A stretch of DNA of 64,000 bases from Campylobacter sp. 19-13652 (lineage in GTDB: Bacteria; Campylobacterota; Campylobacteria; Campylobacterales; Campylobacteraceae). The notes beneath the pieces were generated by a model. It was not told where the DNA came from, ran no database searches, and was given only the letters and a program-made list of their open reading frames with translations. The position numbers and the translations under genes were made by a program. Positions 37,973-48,112 of the stretch are shown here, in pieces; position 1 is the stretch's first letter, and each line of letters starts with the position of its first letter. The stretch spans positions 434,001 to 498,000 of the forward strand of contig NZ_AP024713.1 of assembly GCF_019702925.1 (NCBI RefSeq). Direction: 5' to 3'.

Positions 37973-39550
37973 TTAAATTACTGCGTATTTTGCCCAAATA
38001 CAAGTCTCAAGTGCATTTAATGCCTCAAGTGTATGCTTATCTACGCTTTCATCGACTAGAATAACTGCAAGCGCACTACCGCCCTCGCCACGCCCTAGTC
38101 TAAAATCTGCTATGTTGATGTTTGCTTTTGCTAGTATGCTTGCAACTTGGGCGATGACGCCTGGGACGTCGTTATTTTTGAAAAATATCATCTTGCCTTT
38201 TGGCTTAAAGTCTGTTTTAAAGCCGTTTATATCGACTATACGCTGTTCTCGTTCATCAAAGACTGTTCCGCCTATGCTAATGACGTCTGTTTCGGTTGCG
38301 ACTTTTACTGTGATTTTGCTTTTATAGCCGCTTTCTGGGGCGCTGTGGGCTTCTGTGATGATGCCTTTTTCATCGGCTAGAAATTTGGCATTTACATAGT
38401 TGATTTTCTCGCCTGCTATCTCTTTTAAAGCCCCAACAATGGCAAAGGTGATGAGCGAGTCTTTGTGCTCATTTATCTCTCCCTCACACTCAAGCCTGAC
38501 TGATTTTATTACGCCTTTATTTAGCTGCGCAGCTAGGAAGGATATCTTGCTAGTAAGCTCTATGTAAGGCTCAAGATACGGTGGCAGGTCGTCTGCTTTG
38601 ATAGGTAAATTTAAGGCATTTGGATAGGTTATACCACGAGCCGCGCTTATGGCTGCCTCCACTGCTTGTATGGCTATGTTTTTTTGTGATTCTAAGGTGT
38701 TTGCGCCAAGGTGTGGTGTAACGCTTACGTTATCTAGGTCTAAAAGGGGGTGATTAGTGGCTGGTTCTTTATTAAACACATCTATTCCAGCAAAGGCGAC
38801 TTTGCCACTTTTTAGCGCCGCTTCAAGAGCTGCTTCGTTATAAAGTCCTCCACGCGCGCAGTTTATAAGCCTCACTCCATCTTTCATTTTTGCTATTTGA
38901 GCTTCGTCTATCATGTTGATAGTTTCGCTATTTTTTGGGGTGTGAATGGTGATAAAATCACAAGCCAAAATATCATCAAAATTTTTAGTGTACTCTCCGC
39001 CCATATCGATGACTTTGGCTGGGTTTATGTATGGGTCGTAGGCTATAATCTCCATGCCAAACGCCTTTGCACGGGCGGCGACTCTTGAGCCGATATTTCC
39101 AAAGCCTATAACGCCTAGCTTTTTGCCAAAAAGCTCCACGCCGTACCATTTTTCACGCTTCCAAATTCTATCTTGTTTTAAGTCGTTGTGTGCATAAACG
39201 AAGCTTCTAGCGGCAGTTAAAAGGTGTGCCATGGTAAGCTCAACGGCGGCTATGGTATTAGCTGTTGGCACATTCATCACTATAATGCCTCTGCGAGAGC
39301 ATTCATTTATGTCTACATTATCCACGCCAACACCTGCGCGTACGATAGCTTTTATTTTTTTGGCTGAGTGGATAAATTTATCATCCACATCGGTTGAGCT
39401 TCTTGTGATTGCAACATCAGCATCAGCCAAAAGCGGCAAAAGCTCATTTTTTGGTACTTTTATGGCATTTATGACATTTATATCGCTCTCTTTGGCTAGT
39501 AGTTCTAGCCCTGCTTCATGTATAGCGTCGCAAACTATTATGGTTTTCAC
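37973..39550 (-). CDS. serA: D-3-phosphoglycerate dehydrogenase
   Basis: SerA starts serine synthesis by oxidising 3-phosphoglycerate. It has 525 residues: a catalytic/NAD domain with GVIGFGNIGSRVAARAKAFG and TPHLGANT, an intervening domain, and a C-terminal ACT domain (NDVPGVIAQVASILAKANIN) for serine feedback. It overlaps the upstream membrane protein gene by 4 bp, forming a unit with rpsA. Confidence 0.96.
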   Translation of the reverse strand: MKTIIVCDAIHEAGLELLAKESDINVINAIKVPKNELLPLLADADVAITRSSTDVDDKFIHSAKKIKAIVRAGVGVDNVDINECSRRGIIVMNVPTANTIAAVELTMAHLLTAARSFVYAHNDLKQDRIWKREKWYGVELFGKKLGVIGFGNIGSRVAARAKAFGMEIIAYDPYINPAKVIDMGGEYTKNFDDILACDFITIHTPKNSETINMIDEAQIAKMKDGVRLINCARGGLYNEAALEAALKSGKVAFAGIDVFNKEPATNHPLLDLDNVSVTPHLGANTLESQKNIAIQAVEAAISAARGITYPNALNLPIKADDLPPYLEPYIELTSKISFLAAQLNKGVIKSVRLECEGEINEHKDSLITFAIVGALKEIAGEKINYVNAKFLADEKGIITEAHSAPESGYKSKITVKVATETDVISIGGTVFDEREQRIVDINGFKTDFKPKGKMIFFKNNDVPGVIAQVASILAKANINIADFRLGRGEGGSALAVILVDESVDKHTLEALNALETCIWAKYAVI

Positions 39551-40032
39551 AGTCTAACCTCCCTCACTTTTGAATGTATATCGTAGTTTTTAAGCTCCTG
39601 TATTACGCGCTTTAAGAGCTTGTCATCTTTTGTATTTAGGTATATTTGGCTTTTAAGTATATCTTTAACTATTGTAAAATCCACTCCAGCTCCATTTAAA
39701 ACCTCTCTTATGCAAAATAGTGAGTATATGTCATTTTTATCTATTAAAAGCAGATATGCTTCACGAGTTGTTTGTGCTTTTGGTGTGCGAATAAATTCGA
39801 TAAAGATTTCATTAACAGGTAGAGTGAGGTTCGGTTTTTTGACATTTGCTAGCTGCGATACCCAGTCTGAGCTATCGCTATTTTGTTGCTGTATAAGGAT
39901 TGGGGTCTCGTTGGATATGCTTTGACTAGTCTCAAATATACCTATATTTGCGTATTTATATAAGGCAAAGCCACACGCCCCAAGTATAATAAGTAGAGTG
40001 ATTATTATAGCTAAGAGTATGTGGCGCCCCAT
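39547..40032 (-). CDS. Conserved membrane-anchored protein between serA and rpsA
   Basis: A 161-residue protein with one N-terminal span (about 4-26) and a periplasmic domain. The last 60 residues (VDFTIVKDILKSQIYLNTKD and onward) have an SPOR-like alternation of strands and helices, but I cannot assign a family. C. jejuni has, as I recall, an unnamed periplasmic protein at the same place, so it is a conserved Campylobacter gene. Confidence 0.75.
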   Translation of the reverse strand: MGRHILLAIIITLLIILGACGFALYKYANIGIFETSQSISNETPILIQQQNSDSSDWVSQLANVKKPNLTLPVNEIFIEFIRTPKAQTTREAYLLLIDKNDIYSLFCIREVLNGAGVDFTIVKDILKSQIYLNTKDDKLLKRVIQELKNYDIHSKVREVRL

Positions 40033-40039
40033 AGACGTC

Positions 40040-41707
40040 TTACTTTAGTTGCTCTTTTATAAGATCGCCTAAAGTCATCTTGTCATCGCCGTTTATCTCG
40101 TTTAGAGTTTCTCTCTCTTTTTGGCGAGCTAGGCGGCGTACGCTTAGGCGTATGCGATTTTTCTTTTCATCTATAAAAGCAATGGCAGCTTCTATATCGT
40201 CACCTACTTTTAAGCTAGCCTCATCAGTTTCGCCTAGATCCTCTTTGCGAATTAATGCATCTATGCCTCCATCAAGCTCGACAAATACACCAAAGTCTTT
40301 GATGTCGCGGATTTTGCCTTTTACTATATCGCCTACTTTAAAATTCTGGGCAAACTCCCCAGCCGGGCTTTGTTGTAGGTCTTTTAGACTAAGGCTAAAT
40401 TTCTGTTCTTTTGAGTCTATTTTTATGATTTTTGCCTCTACTATATCGCCTACTTTAAAGCTATCTTTGCAACGTACCGCTCTATCCCAAGAGGCGTCCT
40501 CATTGTGCAAAAGCCCTTCTACTGCGCCAACTTTTACAAATGCACCAAAATTTGTGATAGTCGTTATTTCGCCTTTTACCACATCGCCTTCTTTGTATTT
40601 TGCGCTAAATTCATCAAATGGCTTTGGCAGTAAGCTTTTTAGACTTACTCTTAGTCTGCGAGCTTTTGCATCTATTTCGATGACTTCGACATCTATCTCA
40701 TCACCCTCGTTTATATGCTCTTTTGGATTTTTGATATTTTTATCCCAGCTTATTTCACTAATATGCAAAAAGCCCTCTATGTCGTTGCCAAGGTCGACAA
40801 AAGCACCGTATGGCTCGACATTGCTTACTACGACTTTTATCGTATCGCCCACATCTAGTCCGTCTTTTATCTCTTCCCAAGGATCAGGCATTGCTGCTTT
40901 AATCGATAGTGATAAGTGTCTTTTTTCATTGTCATAGTTTATGACTTTAACAGCTACTGTATCGCCCTCTTTGTATATATTTCCTGGGTTTACTGGTCCT
41001 TTGTAGCTTATCTCACTATAATGCACAAGTCCATCAATGCCACCAACATCTACAAACATACCATAGGTTGTGATTTTTTTAATTACGCCCTCTATAATCT
41101 CTTCGCTACCTACTACGCTTGCTAGAGCCTCTTTTCTCTTGCGGCGTTCATCGTCTAGTATGCGTTTTCTTGAGACTATTACGCTTTGTTCGTCTGCGTC
41201 TACTTTTATGACTTTTACTTTGTATGTTTTACCGACTATATCATTTGAGTTTTTAAACCCAGACTGAGTTTTTGGTAGGAAAAATTCCACACCATTTTCA
41301 TCAAGCCCCACAAAGCCACCTCTATTTTTACCGACTATTTTAATGTCAAACGGCTCATTTGCCGCCTCTGGATCATAGGCTGCGATATAGGCTTTTACCT
41401 TCTCTTTTTGCAGTGCCTTTTTATGAGATAACGTAGGTCTACCGCCTCTTGAGCCAGTGATGACTACTTTGATGTTGTCGCCTATTTTGTAGGTTGCATT
41501 GCCGTTTGCGTCTAAAATTTCTTCTAGTGGCAGTATGCCTTCTGATTTTTTGCCAACATCGACAAATACCTCATCGCCCTCGATTTTTACGATAGCACCT
41601 TCGCTGTCTTCTTCAGTTTTTTTGAAAGACTCCTCGAGCAATGCAGCAAAATCTACATCTTCTATCTCGTCTATTTTGTTTAGTGAAACGCCCTTGTTCA
41701 CAGCCAT
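40040..41707 (-). CDS. rpsA: 30S ribosomal protein S1
   Basis: S1 holds mRNA on the small subunit. Six S1 RNA-binding repeats can be seen, each with a VKGxI/GxFVxL pattern (GMFVDVGGIDGLVH, GAFVDLGNDIEGFLH, GAFVKVGAVEGLLH, GVFVELDGGIDALI among them). The start at 41707 (MAVNKGVSLNKIDEIED) follows AAAAGGA by 8 bases; a frame from 41758 reads through the leader. The product has 555 residues. Confidence 0.95.
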   Translation of the reverse strand: MAVNKGVSLNKIDEIEDVDFAALLEESFKKTEEDSEGAIVKIEGDEVFVDVGKKSEGILPLEEILDANGNATYKIGDNIKVVITGSRGGRPTLSHKKALQKEKVKAYIAAYDPEAANEPFDIKIVGKNRGGFVGLDENGVEFFLPKTQSGFKNSNDIVGKTYKVKVIKVDADEQSVIVSRKRILDDERRKRKEALASVVGSEEIIEGVIKKITTYGMFVDVGGIDGLVHYSEISYKGPVNPGNIYKEGDTVAVKVINYDNEKRHLSLSIKAAMPDPWEEIKDGLDVGDTIKVVVSNVEPYGAFVDLGNDIEGFLHISEISWDKNIKNPKEHINEGDEIDVEVIEIDAKARRLRVSLKSLLPKPFDEFSAKYKEGDVVKGEITTITNFGAFVKVGAVEGLLHNEDASWDRAVRCKDSFKVGDIVEAKIIKIDSKEQKFSLSLKDLQQSPAGEFAQNFKVGDIVKGKIRDIKDFGVFVELDGGIDALIRKEDLGETDEASLKVGDDIEAAIAFIDEKKNRIRLSVRRLARQKERETLNEINGDDKMTLGDLIKEQLK

Positions 41708-41813
41708 CTGATGGTCCTTTTTTATTTTTATTAAGCTCTTTTTAGAGTAAAGCCCCAAATTATACTTAAATACTGCTTAATATAAGCTTCAAATTTTATA
41801 ATGAATTTTAAAT

Positions 41814-42107
41814 TTAATCCTTATCTTTTTTATTCTTGGCTATTTTACTGCCTAAAAATGCCCCAGCTATACCAACTGCTGCCATACCAAAAATAGAGCC
41901 TAAAGAGGAGTAATTTGTGCTACTGTTTTCCTCTTTATATTCGGCTACCTTTACACAAGATATTATTTTAGCTTTGCCGTTGTGTCTGGCTTTTATTTTG
42001 TTTTTCGCTTCTAAAACTCCAGTTGCTAAAACTCTCCTATCTGTGTAAAAATGCCCATTGGCACTTCCTTGTAGAGTGTATTTAACCTCAAAATAGTATT
42101 TTTTCAT
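41814..42107 (-). CDS. Small protein with glycine-rich C-terminal membrane segment
   Basis: A 97-residue protein. Its first 55 residues look like a small beta-rich domain (YYFEVKYTLQGSANGHFYTD), followed by a Ser/Asn linker and a hydrophobic glycine/alanine segment (SLGSIFGMAAVGIAGAFLGS) with a lysine-rich end. That tail could insert into a membrane. It lies 10 bp downstream of a 414-residue unknown gene, so the two probably act together. No family is recognised. Confidence 0.65.
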   Translation of the reverse strand: MKKYYFEVKYTLQGSANGHFYTDRRVLATGVLEAKNKIKARHNGKAKIISCVKVAEYKEENSSTNYSSLGSIFGMAAVGIAGAFLGSKIAKNKKDKD

Positions 42108-42117
42108 TTTACATCCT

Positions 42118-43362
42118 TTATTTTAGTTTTTCTATTAGCCAGTATCTATTTTCTAGTAAAAAATTTTCGACCGTTGAAAGATTGACAAAAATTCTAATCG
42201 GTGCAGGCAATATGCCGTGGATAATGCTAGCAACCCTTAGGATAACTGCGTCGTTGTTTAATGCCGCTGCTGTTACCATAATGCCGTTATCTTTTAGTTT
42301 AGAAAGCACCCCATCTTTATTAGTGGATATGAAATTATTTAAAGCTGCTAGCATTTTGCTTTCGCTTTTTGGCTTATCTGCTTTCGCTTTTTGAAGATTT
42401 ATGGCTTGGGTTTTTAAAATATCTAGCTCGCTATCATCTATGACTGGTAGTATTATTGCATTTTGCAAAAAGCCAGCTATGGTGCTGTCATCTAGGGGTT
42501 TATCTTCGTCGTCTGCGCTAAATTCTTCTATGATTTTTTCCACAGTTATTTCTGTATCAAATATCTCATTTAGTAGTCTTAAAAACTCATCTTTTAAACA
42601 AGAATATGGCTTAATAAAGGCTTTAAATTTATCAAGGCTTTTAGCGTCTAGCTCATTGTCTAATTCCGCATTAGCAATTTTATCCATCAAGCTTTCCAGT
42701 TCATTATTTAGTCTTAAATATAACGCTAAGTAATTTTCTTTATCATATTTGAATGGCTCCCAAAATATACCACTTTTCATAGAGTATAAAATAACCATAA
42801 TTGCCATTGCAGAATTTTTCAAATATTCTGCGCATTCTATAAGCTCATCTATGCAGGTGCTTTCTTGCTCTGTGGTTTCATCTATCTCTTGCCCTATTTC
42901 TTGCTCTTGGGCTTTTAGCTCCTCTTCTTTTTTGTCTTCGGATATTGCATTTATGAGTTTATTTACATAATCAGCAAGTTTTGTGAAGTCATCTTTATTA
43001 CCTAAGGTTAGCTTAAATTTATAATCTTTAATAAAACCATCGCTATATTTTTCGCTTAATATAATCCCACTATCAGTAAAGGATTTTTCAAATTTTATGC
43101 CACAAAAATCATCAAAATAAAAAGCCACTCCACCAGTTCCAAAAATACCATCAAGAACAAAAAACATACCATCTTTTGCGCTTCCAAAAACTGTATCATC
43201 AACTAACATCATAATCTGGCTTGGCTTTACATCTGTGTCTTTTGCGTAGCTTGCTATTGCATTTTTTGCCTTATTTTCTGGTATATTTGGCCAGATATAA
43301 ACAGACATATCTGAAAACTTAGGAGGGTTTTTTAAAAGCTCGGTTGTTCTAGGAAACTCCAT
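42118..43362 (-). CDS. Unknown 414-residue protein with an N-terminal DDTVFGSAKDG domain
   Basis: Residues 40-130 contain MMLVDDTVFGSAKDGMFFVL followed by an aromatic strand GGVAFYFDD. This resembles a small pleckstrin-like sensing domain found at the start of many unnamed bacterial proteins (recalled, not checked). The middle is acidic and helical, and the C-terminal 75 residues (DGVLSKLKDNGIMVTAAALN, ILPAPIRIFVN) form a separate domain. There is no signal peptide. It is an insertion relative to the conserved rpsA-ispH neighbourhood. Confidence 0.6.
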   Translation of the reverse strand: MEFPRTTELLKNPPKFSDMSVYIWPNIPENKAKNAIASYAKDTDVKPSQIMMLVDDTVFGSAKDGMFFVLDGIFGTGGVAFYFDDFCGIKFEKSFTDSGIILSEKYSDGFIKDYKFKLTLGNKDDFTKLADYVNKLINAISEDKKEEELKAQEQEIGQEIDETTEQESTCIDELIECAEYLKNSAMAIMVILYSMKSGIFWEPFKYDKENYLALYLRLNNELESLMDKIANAELDNELDAKSLDKFKAFIKPYSCLKDEFLRLLNEIFDTEITVEKIIEEFSADDEDKPLDDSTIAGFLQNAIILPVIDDSELDILKTQAINLQKAKADKPKSESKMLAALNNFISTNKDGVLSKLKDNGIMVTAAALNNDAVILRVASIIHGILPAPIRIFVNLSTVENFLLENRYWLIEKLK

Positions 43363-43406
43363 CTTAAATCCTTAGAAAATAAATTTAAAACAGGAGCAAT
43401 TTTACA

Positions 43407-43456
43407 AAAAAAAAAAAAAACGCAAGGGCAGGGCGGGTTATGGTAAATAGCCCTGC
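43407..43456 (-). terminator. Terminator with a T14 tract after the ispH operon
   Basis: On the minus strand GCAGGGC (43456-43450) pairs with GCCCTGC (43434-43428), then CCTTGCG and 14 Ts (43420-43407). It lies about 180 bp after ispH and before the accessory gene at 43362. The A/T tract is better explained as a terminator U-run than as a phase-variable switch. Confidence 0.65.
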
Positions 43457-43636
43457 TTGTGGTAGGATTTTTTAGTTTAGTGGAGCAGTTTTGGTTAATT
43501 TGTTTAGCATAAATTTACTGAATTCTAAAATACGTGCAAATATTTCGCTTCTTAAAAGGTTTTGCAGAGAGCTATTGGATATGTTTTAAGTATTAATATT
43601 ATCTTTTAAACAATGTTTATAAAATAGAGCTTAAAT

Positions 43637-44467
43637 TTAAAATGTTTTTATCTTATCAATTACTTTTTGGATAATCCAATCGGGTGTGCTAGCCCCAGCG
43701 CTTATGCCGCACAGCTTTTTTTCATTAAACCAGCTAGCGTCAAGCTCGCTTTCGCTTTCTATTAGATAGCTGTGGGTGCAGTTTGCCTTGCTGATTAGAT
43801 AAAGTTGCTTTGTATTTGAGCTATTTTTGCCGCCTATTATTACCATCACATCGGCTCGTTTTGATAGCTCGGCGACGGCCTCTTGATTTTCAAAAGTGGC
43901 ATTGCAAATAGTGTTAAAAACCCTCACCTCTTTTACGCGAAGCATGAGGTTCGAGGCGATTTGCATAAATTTATCTACTTTTTTAGTAGTTTGGCTTACT
44001 AAGGCTACCTTTTGTCCTAGTTTTAATCCGTCTAGTTCGCTTGTCTCTTGCACGACGTGGACTTTGCCATCTTTGGCGTAGGATTTTACCCCTTTTACCT
44101 CAGGGTGATTTTCATCTCCAAATATCACTATCGTGTATCCCTCGTCGCTCATTTGCTCGCAAATTTGCTGAGGTTTTGTTACAAATGGGCAGGTTGCGTC
44201 TATGACGTCAATGCCTGTGGATTTTAGCTTTGCTAAGTCGCCTTTTGTAATGCCGTGAGTACGGATTATGGCTTGTTTTTCGTTGCTTAGTTCGCTTATG
44301 TTTTGTAGGGTCTTTACGTTAAAGTTCTCTTTTAGGCGATTTATTTCTTCGTTGTTGTGTATTAATGGCCCTATCGTCGAGCCCCCTGGGGTATTTTCAG
44401 CGATTTTTATGGCGCGCTTTACCCCAAAACAAAAGCCATAACTACTAGCTAACTCAATCTTCAACAC
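43637..44467 (-). CDS. ispH: 4-hydroxy-3-methylbut-2-enyl diphosphate reductase
   Basis: IspH makes IPP and DMAPP in the last step of the non-mevalonate isoprenoid pathway. The three cluster cysteines are in GFCFGVKRAI, ATCPFV and TICNAT; the 276-residue length fits. It starts with GTG at 44467, overlapping aroA by 14 bp, the order known from C. jejuni. Confidence 0.96.
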   Translation of the reverse strand: MLKIELASSYGFCFGVKRAIKIAENTPGGSTIGPLIHNNEEINRLKENFNVKTLQNISELSNEKQAIIRTHGITKGDLAKLKSTGIDVIDATCPFVTKPQQICEQMSDEGYTIVIFGDENHPEVKGVKSYAKDGKVHVVQETSELDGLKLGQKVALVSQTTKKVDKFMQIASNLMLRVKEVRVFNTICNATFENQEAVAELSKRADVMVIIGGKNSSNTKQLYLISKANCTHSYLIESESELDASWFNEKKLCGISAGASTPDWIIQKVIDKIKTF

Positions 44468-45791
44468 TTGCTCCTAAGTCTCGTAAAATCTCACTAAAGT
44501 TTGGAAAAGAGGTGGCTATAAACTCACTCTTTTTAATCTCCATGCCGCATAAAAGCCCAAGAATGGCAAAGCTCATGGCTATGCGATGATCTCCGTGGCT
44601 GTCTATTATACTCTGTTTTGGGCGCCCACCAGTTACCATAAAACCGTCCTCTAGCTCGCTAGCTTCTATCCCACAAGCCCTAAGTCCAGCTACGCTCACA
44701 GCTATTCTGTCGCTTTCTTTTACCCTAAGCTCTTTTGCATTTGTAAGCTCGCTTGTACCGTCTGCACAGGCAAATGCTATGGCAAGCGCTGGGGCTTCGT
44801 CTATAAGCCATGAGATATTTTCGCTCACTTTTACGGCTTTAAGCGGCGCATAAGCCACCTCTATGTCGCCTATGCTTTCATATTTTGTGCTTGTTTGGAC
44901 AAATTTTATCTTTGCGCCCATTTTTTCAAGCACTTTATAAGCCTCTATGCGTGTTTTGTTTAAAAGCATGTTTTTTAGTACGATTTTTGCATCTGGGATT
45001 ATAGCGGCTGCAACTGCGTAAAAAAACGCCGAGCTAGGGTCGTTTGGTACCTCTATCTCGAGTGGTTTTAGGGCGGTTTTTAGTGGGCTTACTGCAATTT
45101 CTGAATTCTCTTTTATTTTTATAGGAGCTTGCATGCCAAGGAGCATTTTTTCGGTGTGATCTCGGCTTAGCTCACTCTCACTAAACTCACATCCTTCACT
45201 TAAAAGCCCAGCCAAAATAAGAGCTGTTTTTACCTGTGCGGATGAGATTTGGCTTTTAAATTTAAAATACTTTAACTTATCCCCTCTAATGCTAATGGGT
45301 GCTCGCTCACCATCATCTCTACCGTCAATTTTAGCTCCAACTTGAGTAAGCGGCGCACTTACTCTTTTCATGGGGCGAGTGTTTAAAAATTCATCTCCAC
45401 TTAGGATAAAATGCCCTTTGCAAGCGGACAAAAGCCCTAAAAATAGCCTCATGGCCGTGCCTGAGTTTCCGCATTCAAGTACGCAGGCAGGCTCTTTTAT
45501 CTGCTCTGGCGGAGTAATTATAAGCTCATTTATATAAAGCCCTTTTAGCTTTAAGCTATCTCCTAGTTTTAGTTCTCTTAAAGCGCCATTTTCATGCACT
45601 TCTACCTTGGCGCCTAGGGCTATTATGATGTTTAGGGTATTTAGTGTATCCTCTGCGCTTAGGTAGTTTTTTATTCGGCTTGCTTTATTGCAAAGTAGTG
45701 AAAAAATCGCGCATCTATGAGATATTGATTTATCCGAAGCAATTTGGGAAAGCTCTGCGGAAAACGGCTTTTTAAGTGGCTTTACTATCAT
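44454..45791 (-). CDS. aroA: 5-enolpyruvylshikimate-3-phosphate synthase
   Basis: AroA joins PEP to shikimate-3-phosphate in aromatic amino acid synthesis. It has 445 residues. SDKSISHRCAIFS, GNSGTAMRLFLGLLS and LRVKESDR are the expected substrate-binding blocks, and SHGDHRIAMSFA is near the end. It overlaps both pheT and ispH by a few bases. Confidence 0.96.
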   Translation of the reverse strand: MIVKPLKKPFSAELSQIASDKSISHRCAIFSLLCNKASRIKNYLSAEDTLNTLNIIIALGAKVEVHENGALRELKLGDSLKLKGLYINELIITPPEQIKEPACVLECGNSGTAMRLFLGLLSACKGHFILSGDEFLNTRPMKRVSAPLTQVGAKIDGRDDGERAPISIRGDKLKYFKFKSQISSAQVKTALILAGLLSEGCEFSESELSRDHTEKMLLGMQAPIKIKENSEIAVSPLKTALKPLEIEVPNDPSSAFFYAVAAAIIPDAKIVLKNMLLNKTRIEAYKVLEKMGAKIKFVQTSTKYESIGDIEVAYAPLKAVKVSENISWLIDEAPALAIAFACADGTSELTNAKELRVKESDRIAVSVAGLRACGIEASELEDGFMVTGGRPKQSIIDSHGDHRIAMSFAILGLLCGMEIKKSEFIATSFPNFSEILRDLGASVED

Positions 45792-48112
45792 CTAATGCCA
45801 ATCCCAAGTTCGCTATTTAAGGATGATAAAATTTTATCCATAAGCTCGGCTACCTCTTCGTCTAAAAGCGTTCTTTCGTTATTTTGGAATGTAAATTTAA
45901 CGCTTACGCTATTATTATCGCCTAGCTTTTCATCGCTATAAATATCAACTATGTTAAACTCTTTTAGATCGGGTATTTTTAGTGATTTTATGCACTCCGT
46001 TACACGAGAAAACTCAAGATTTTTAGGTATAACGAGGCTTAAATCCCTGCTAATGCTAGGAAATTTAGAGTATGGCTTGGCTAGTTTTTTATCAAATTTA
46101 AGCGCGTCAAAATCTATCTCGGCTACGTAGGTACGCTCTAAATCACGCTTAGTCTCAACAGCCATATTAATCCGTCCTAAATATCCCACGCATTCACCAT
46201 TTTGGTGTATGTATGCTTGTTCATATGGGCTTAAAAAGCCGTATTCTTTACTCGGCTTTAGCTCTATTTCGCCTATTACAGTTTGGAGTGAATTTGCAAA
46301 ACCAAATAGATCAAACTCAGCTGGTTTTGCCCCACTTACTAGCCCTGCTTCGTTTATTTGTCCGCTCGCTATAAAGCCTATTTTTTCTCTTTGTTCACCT
46401 TTTTGGCTAAAGACACTGCCTAGCTCAAAAAGCTTTACGCAACGTCTTTGGTTTTTTAAATTTCTTTCAGCGGATTTTAACAAATGATTTATTAAAGTCG
46501 TGCGAAGCTCGTCCAATTCGGCATTTATAGGATTTGCTATTTTTTGTTCGCAAAGTTCAAAACCAAGCTCGGCAAGCTCTTTGCCACTATCAAATATATA
46601 ATGTACGCTTTCAAAAAAGCCCACGCTTGCCGCTTTCTGGCGTAAATTTAGCGCATTTTTATAGCGAGTGTAGGCCGGATTTATGCGACTGGCTTCTAAA
46701 AATAGCAGCGCTTTTGCTTTTATTTGGTCTATACCTATTATGCGTACGACCTCTTCGCATATGTCTTGAATATTTACTATATCATGTCTAAAATTAGGCA
46801 CGCGCACACTCATGGACTCAGCCTCTGTGCTAAAATCTATCTCAAAGCCTAGCTTTTTAAGTATCCTTATGACTTCGTTTTTGCTGACTTCTTGCCCTAT
46901 TATGGCTTCAATTTCAGCAAGGCTTACATGCACGCTTTTTTGATCCGGCACTTTTATGCTTTGTTGCGCTCCAGCATAAACCATGGCTCCACGGTCATGG
47001 ATAAAATTTAAAAGCATATCAAGCCCTAAAGATAGCTCAGGCTCGCTACCACGGCTAGAGCGATATAACTCGTCGGTTTTTTGTTTAGAACTCTGGGCTA
47101 TGCGTGAGGTTAGATCTGGGTCTTGATAGCTGGCTTGTATTATGATTGTATTTGAGTTATCGTCTGCTAGGCACTCTTTGGTTTTATATATGCCTACTGT
47201 GCCTAAATTTACCCCGTGTGCTAGTATCGAGGTAGCGCCATTTGCTTCTAATTTTAGCTCAATGCTTGCCTTTTCGTCGCTGGTGGCTAGCTTAGAATAA
47301 TCATAAGCGCAAAGCAGTACACCTGTTTGATAGGTAAAGTATTCACAAAGCTGCTCTGGCGCGCTTTTTGCCTCTGTGCCTATTAGGGCAAGCCTAAGGC
47401 GCATTAATAGTGGTAGAGAAAGAGGCTTTGGTAGCTCAAATGCACGGTAAGATAGCGAAGCCTGAGAGCTTTCTGCGCCTTTTAGAGATAAAATTCGTCC
47501 TATGCCTAGCCCATTTTCAGGCTCTTTTAGCCCCTGTATCTCTTTTAATCCCACGTCAAAAGCTGCGCTTAAATCCCTGGCTATGCCATGTAGGCTCTGG
47601 CAGTCGCCTCTATTTGGGGTTATATCTACTTCGATGACGTCGTCATTTAGGGCGGCAAAATCGCAAAGGCTCTTGCCTAAAACAAGCTCTCCTATGCTAT
47701 CATCAAGTGGCAAAATGCCGTCATTTAGTTTAGGTAATCCAAGCTCAGCAGCCGAGCATATCATACCGCAGCTCTCTATTCCACGCAGCTTTGCACGCTT
47801 TATTTCAAGCCCATTTGGCATGAGTGTGCCGATGGTGGCTACTGGTACGTATTGCCCTGCGGCTACGTTTGGTGCACCACAGACTATTTGCAGTACTTCG
47901 CTGCCTATATCTACTTCGCAGACGTTTAGCTTGTCTGCGTCAGGGTGCTTTTCTACATTTTTGACAAATCCAACCACTACGCCTTTTGGCATAGCAAGCT
48001 TTGTATGGCTGTCGACTTCGAGTCCTATTGAGTTTAGTTTTTTTACTAACTCGTCGGCACTAAATGCCAAAATATCTATAAATTCATTAATCCACTGCTT
48101 TAAAGTAATCAT
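45788..48112 (-). CDS. pheT: Phenylalanyl-tRNA synthetase beta subunit
   Basis: The 774-residue beta subunit has the N-terminal tRNA-binding EMAP-like domain ([18 protein letters not shown]), the B3/B4 editing domain, B5, the catalytic-like core and the C-terminal anticodon-binding FDX-ACB domain ([13 protein letters not shown]). It overlaps pheS by 4 bp and aroA by 4 bp, so all four enzymes share a transcript with ispH. Confidence 0.96.
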   Translation of the reverse strand: MITLKQWINEFIDILAFSADELVKKLNSIGLEVDSHTKLAMPKGVVVGFVKNVEKHPDADKLNVCEVDIGSEVLQIVCGAPNVAAGQYVPVATIGTLMPNGLEIKRAKLRGIESCGMICSAAELGLPKLNDGILPLDDSIGELVLGKSLCDFAALNDDVIEVDITPNRGDCQSLHGIARDLSAAFDVGLKEIQGLKEPENGLGIGRILSLKGAESSQASLSYRAFELPKPLSLPLLMRLRLALIGTEAKSAPEQLCEYFTYQTGVLLCAYDYSKLATSDEKASIELKLEANGATSILAHGVNLGTVGIYKTKECLADDNSNTIIIQASYQDPDLTSRIAQSSKQKTDELYRSSRGSEPELSLGLDMLLNFIHDRGAMVYAGAQQSIKVPDQKSVHVSLAEIEAIIGQEVSKNEVIRILKKLGFEIDFSTEAESMSVRVPNFRHDIVNIQDICEEVVRIIGIDQIKAKALLFLEASRINPAYTRYKNALNLRQKAASVGFFESVHYIFDSGKELAELGFELCEQKIANPINAELDELRTTLINHLLKSAERNLKNQRRCVKLFELGSVFSQKGEQREKIGFIASGQINEAGLVSGAKPAEFDLFGFANSLQTVIGEIELKPSKEYGFLSPYEQAYIHQNGECVGYLGRINMAVETKRDLERTYVAEIDFDALKFDKKLAKPYSKFPSISRDLSLVIPKNLEFSRVTECIKSLKIPDLKEFNIVDIYSDEKLGDNNSVSVKFTFQNNERTLLDEEVAELMDKILSSLNSELGIGIR

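Noticed and set aside
40080-40937. 285-codon plus-strand frame
   Set aside because: It lies antisense to the S1 repeats of rpsA. The composition is Ser/Phe/Leu-rich as expected from the reverse complement of Lys/Glu/Asp-rich coding sequence, and rpsA is certain.
43407-43420. A14 tract as a possible phase-variation site
   Set aside because: It follows a GCAGGGC/GCCCTGC hairpin on the minus strand and is better explained as the U-run of a terminator.
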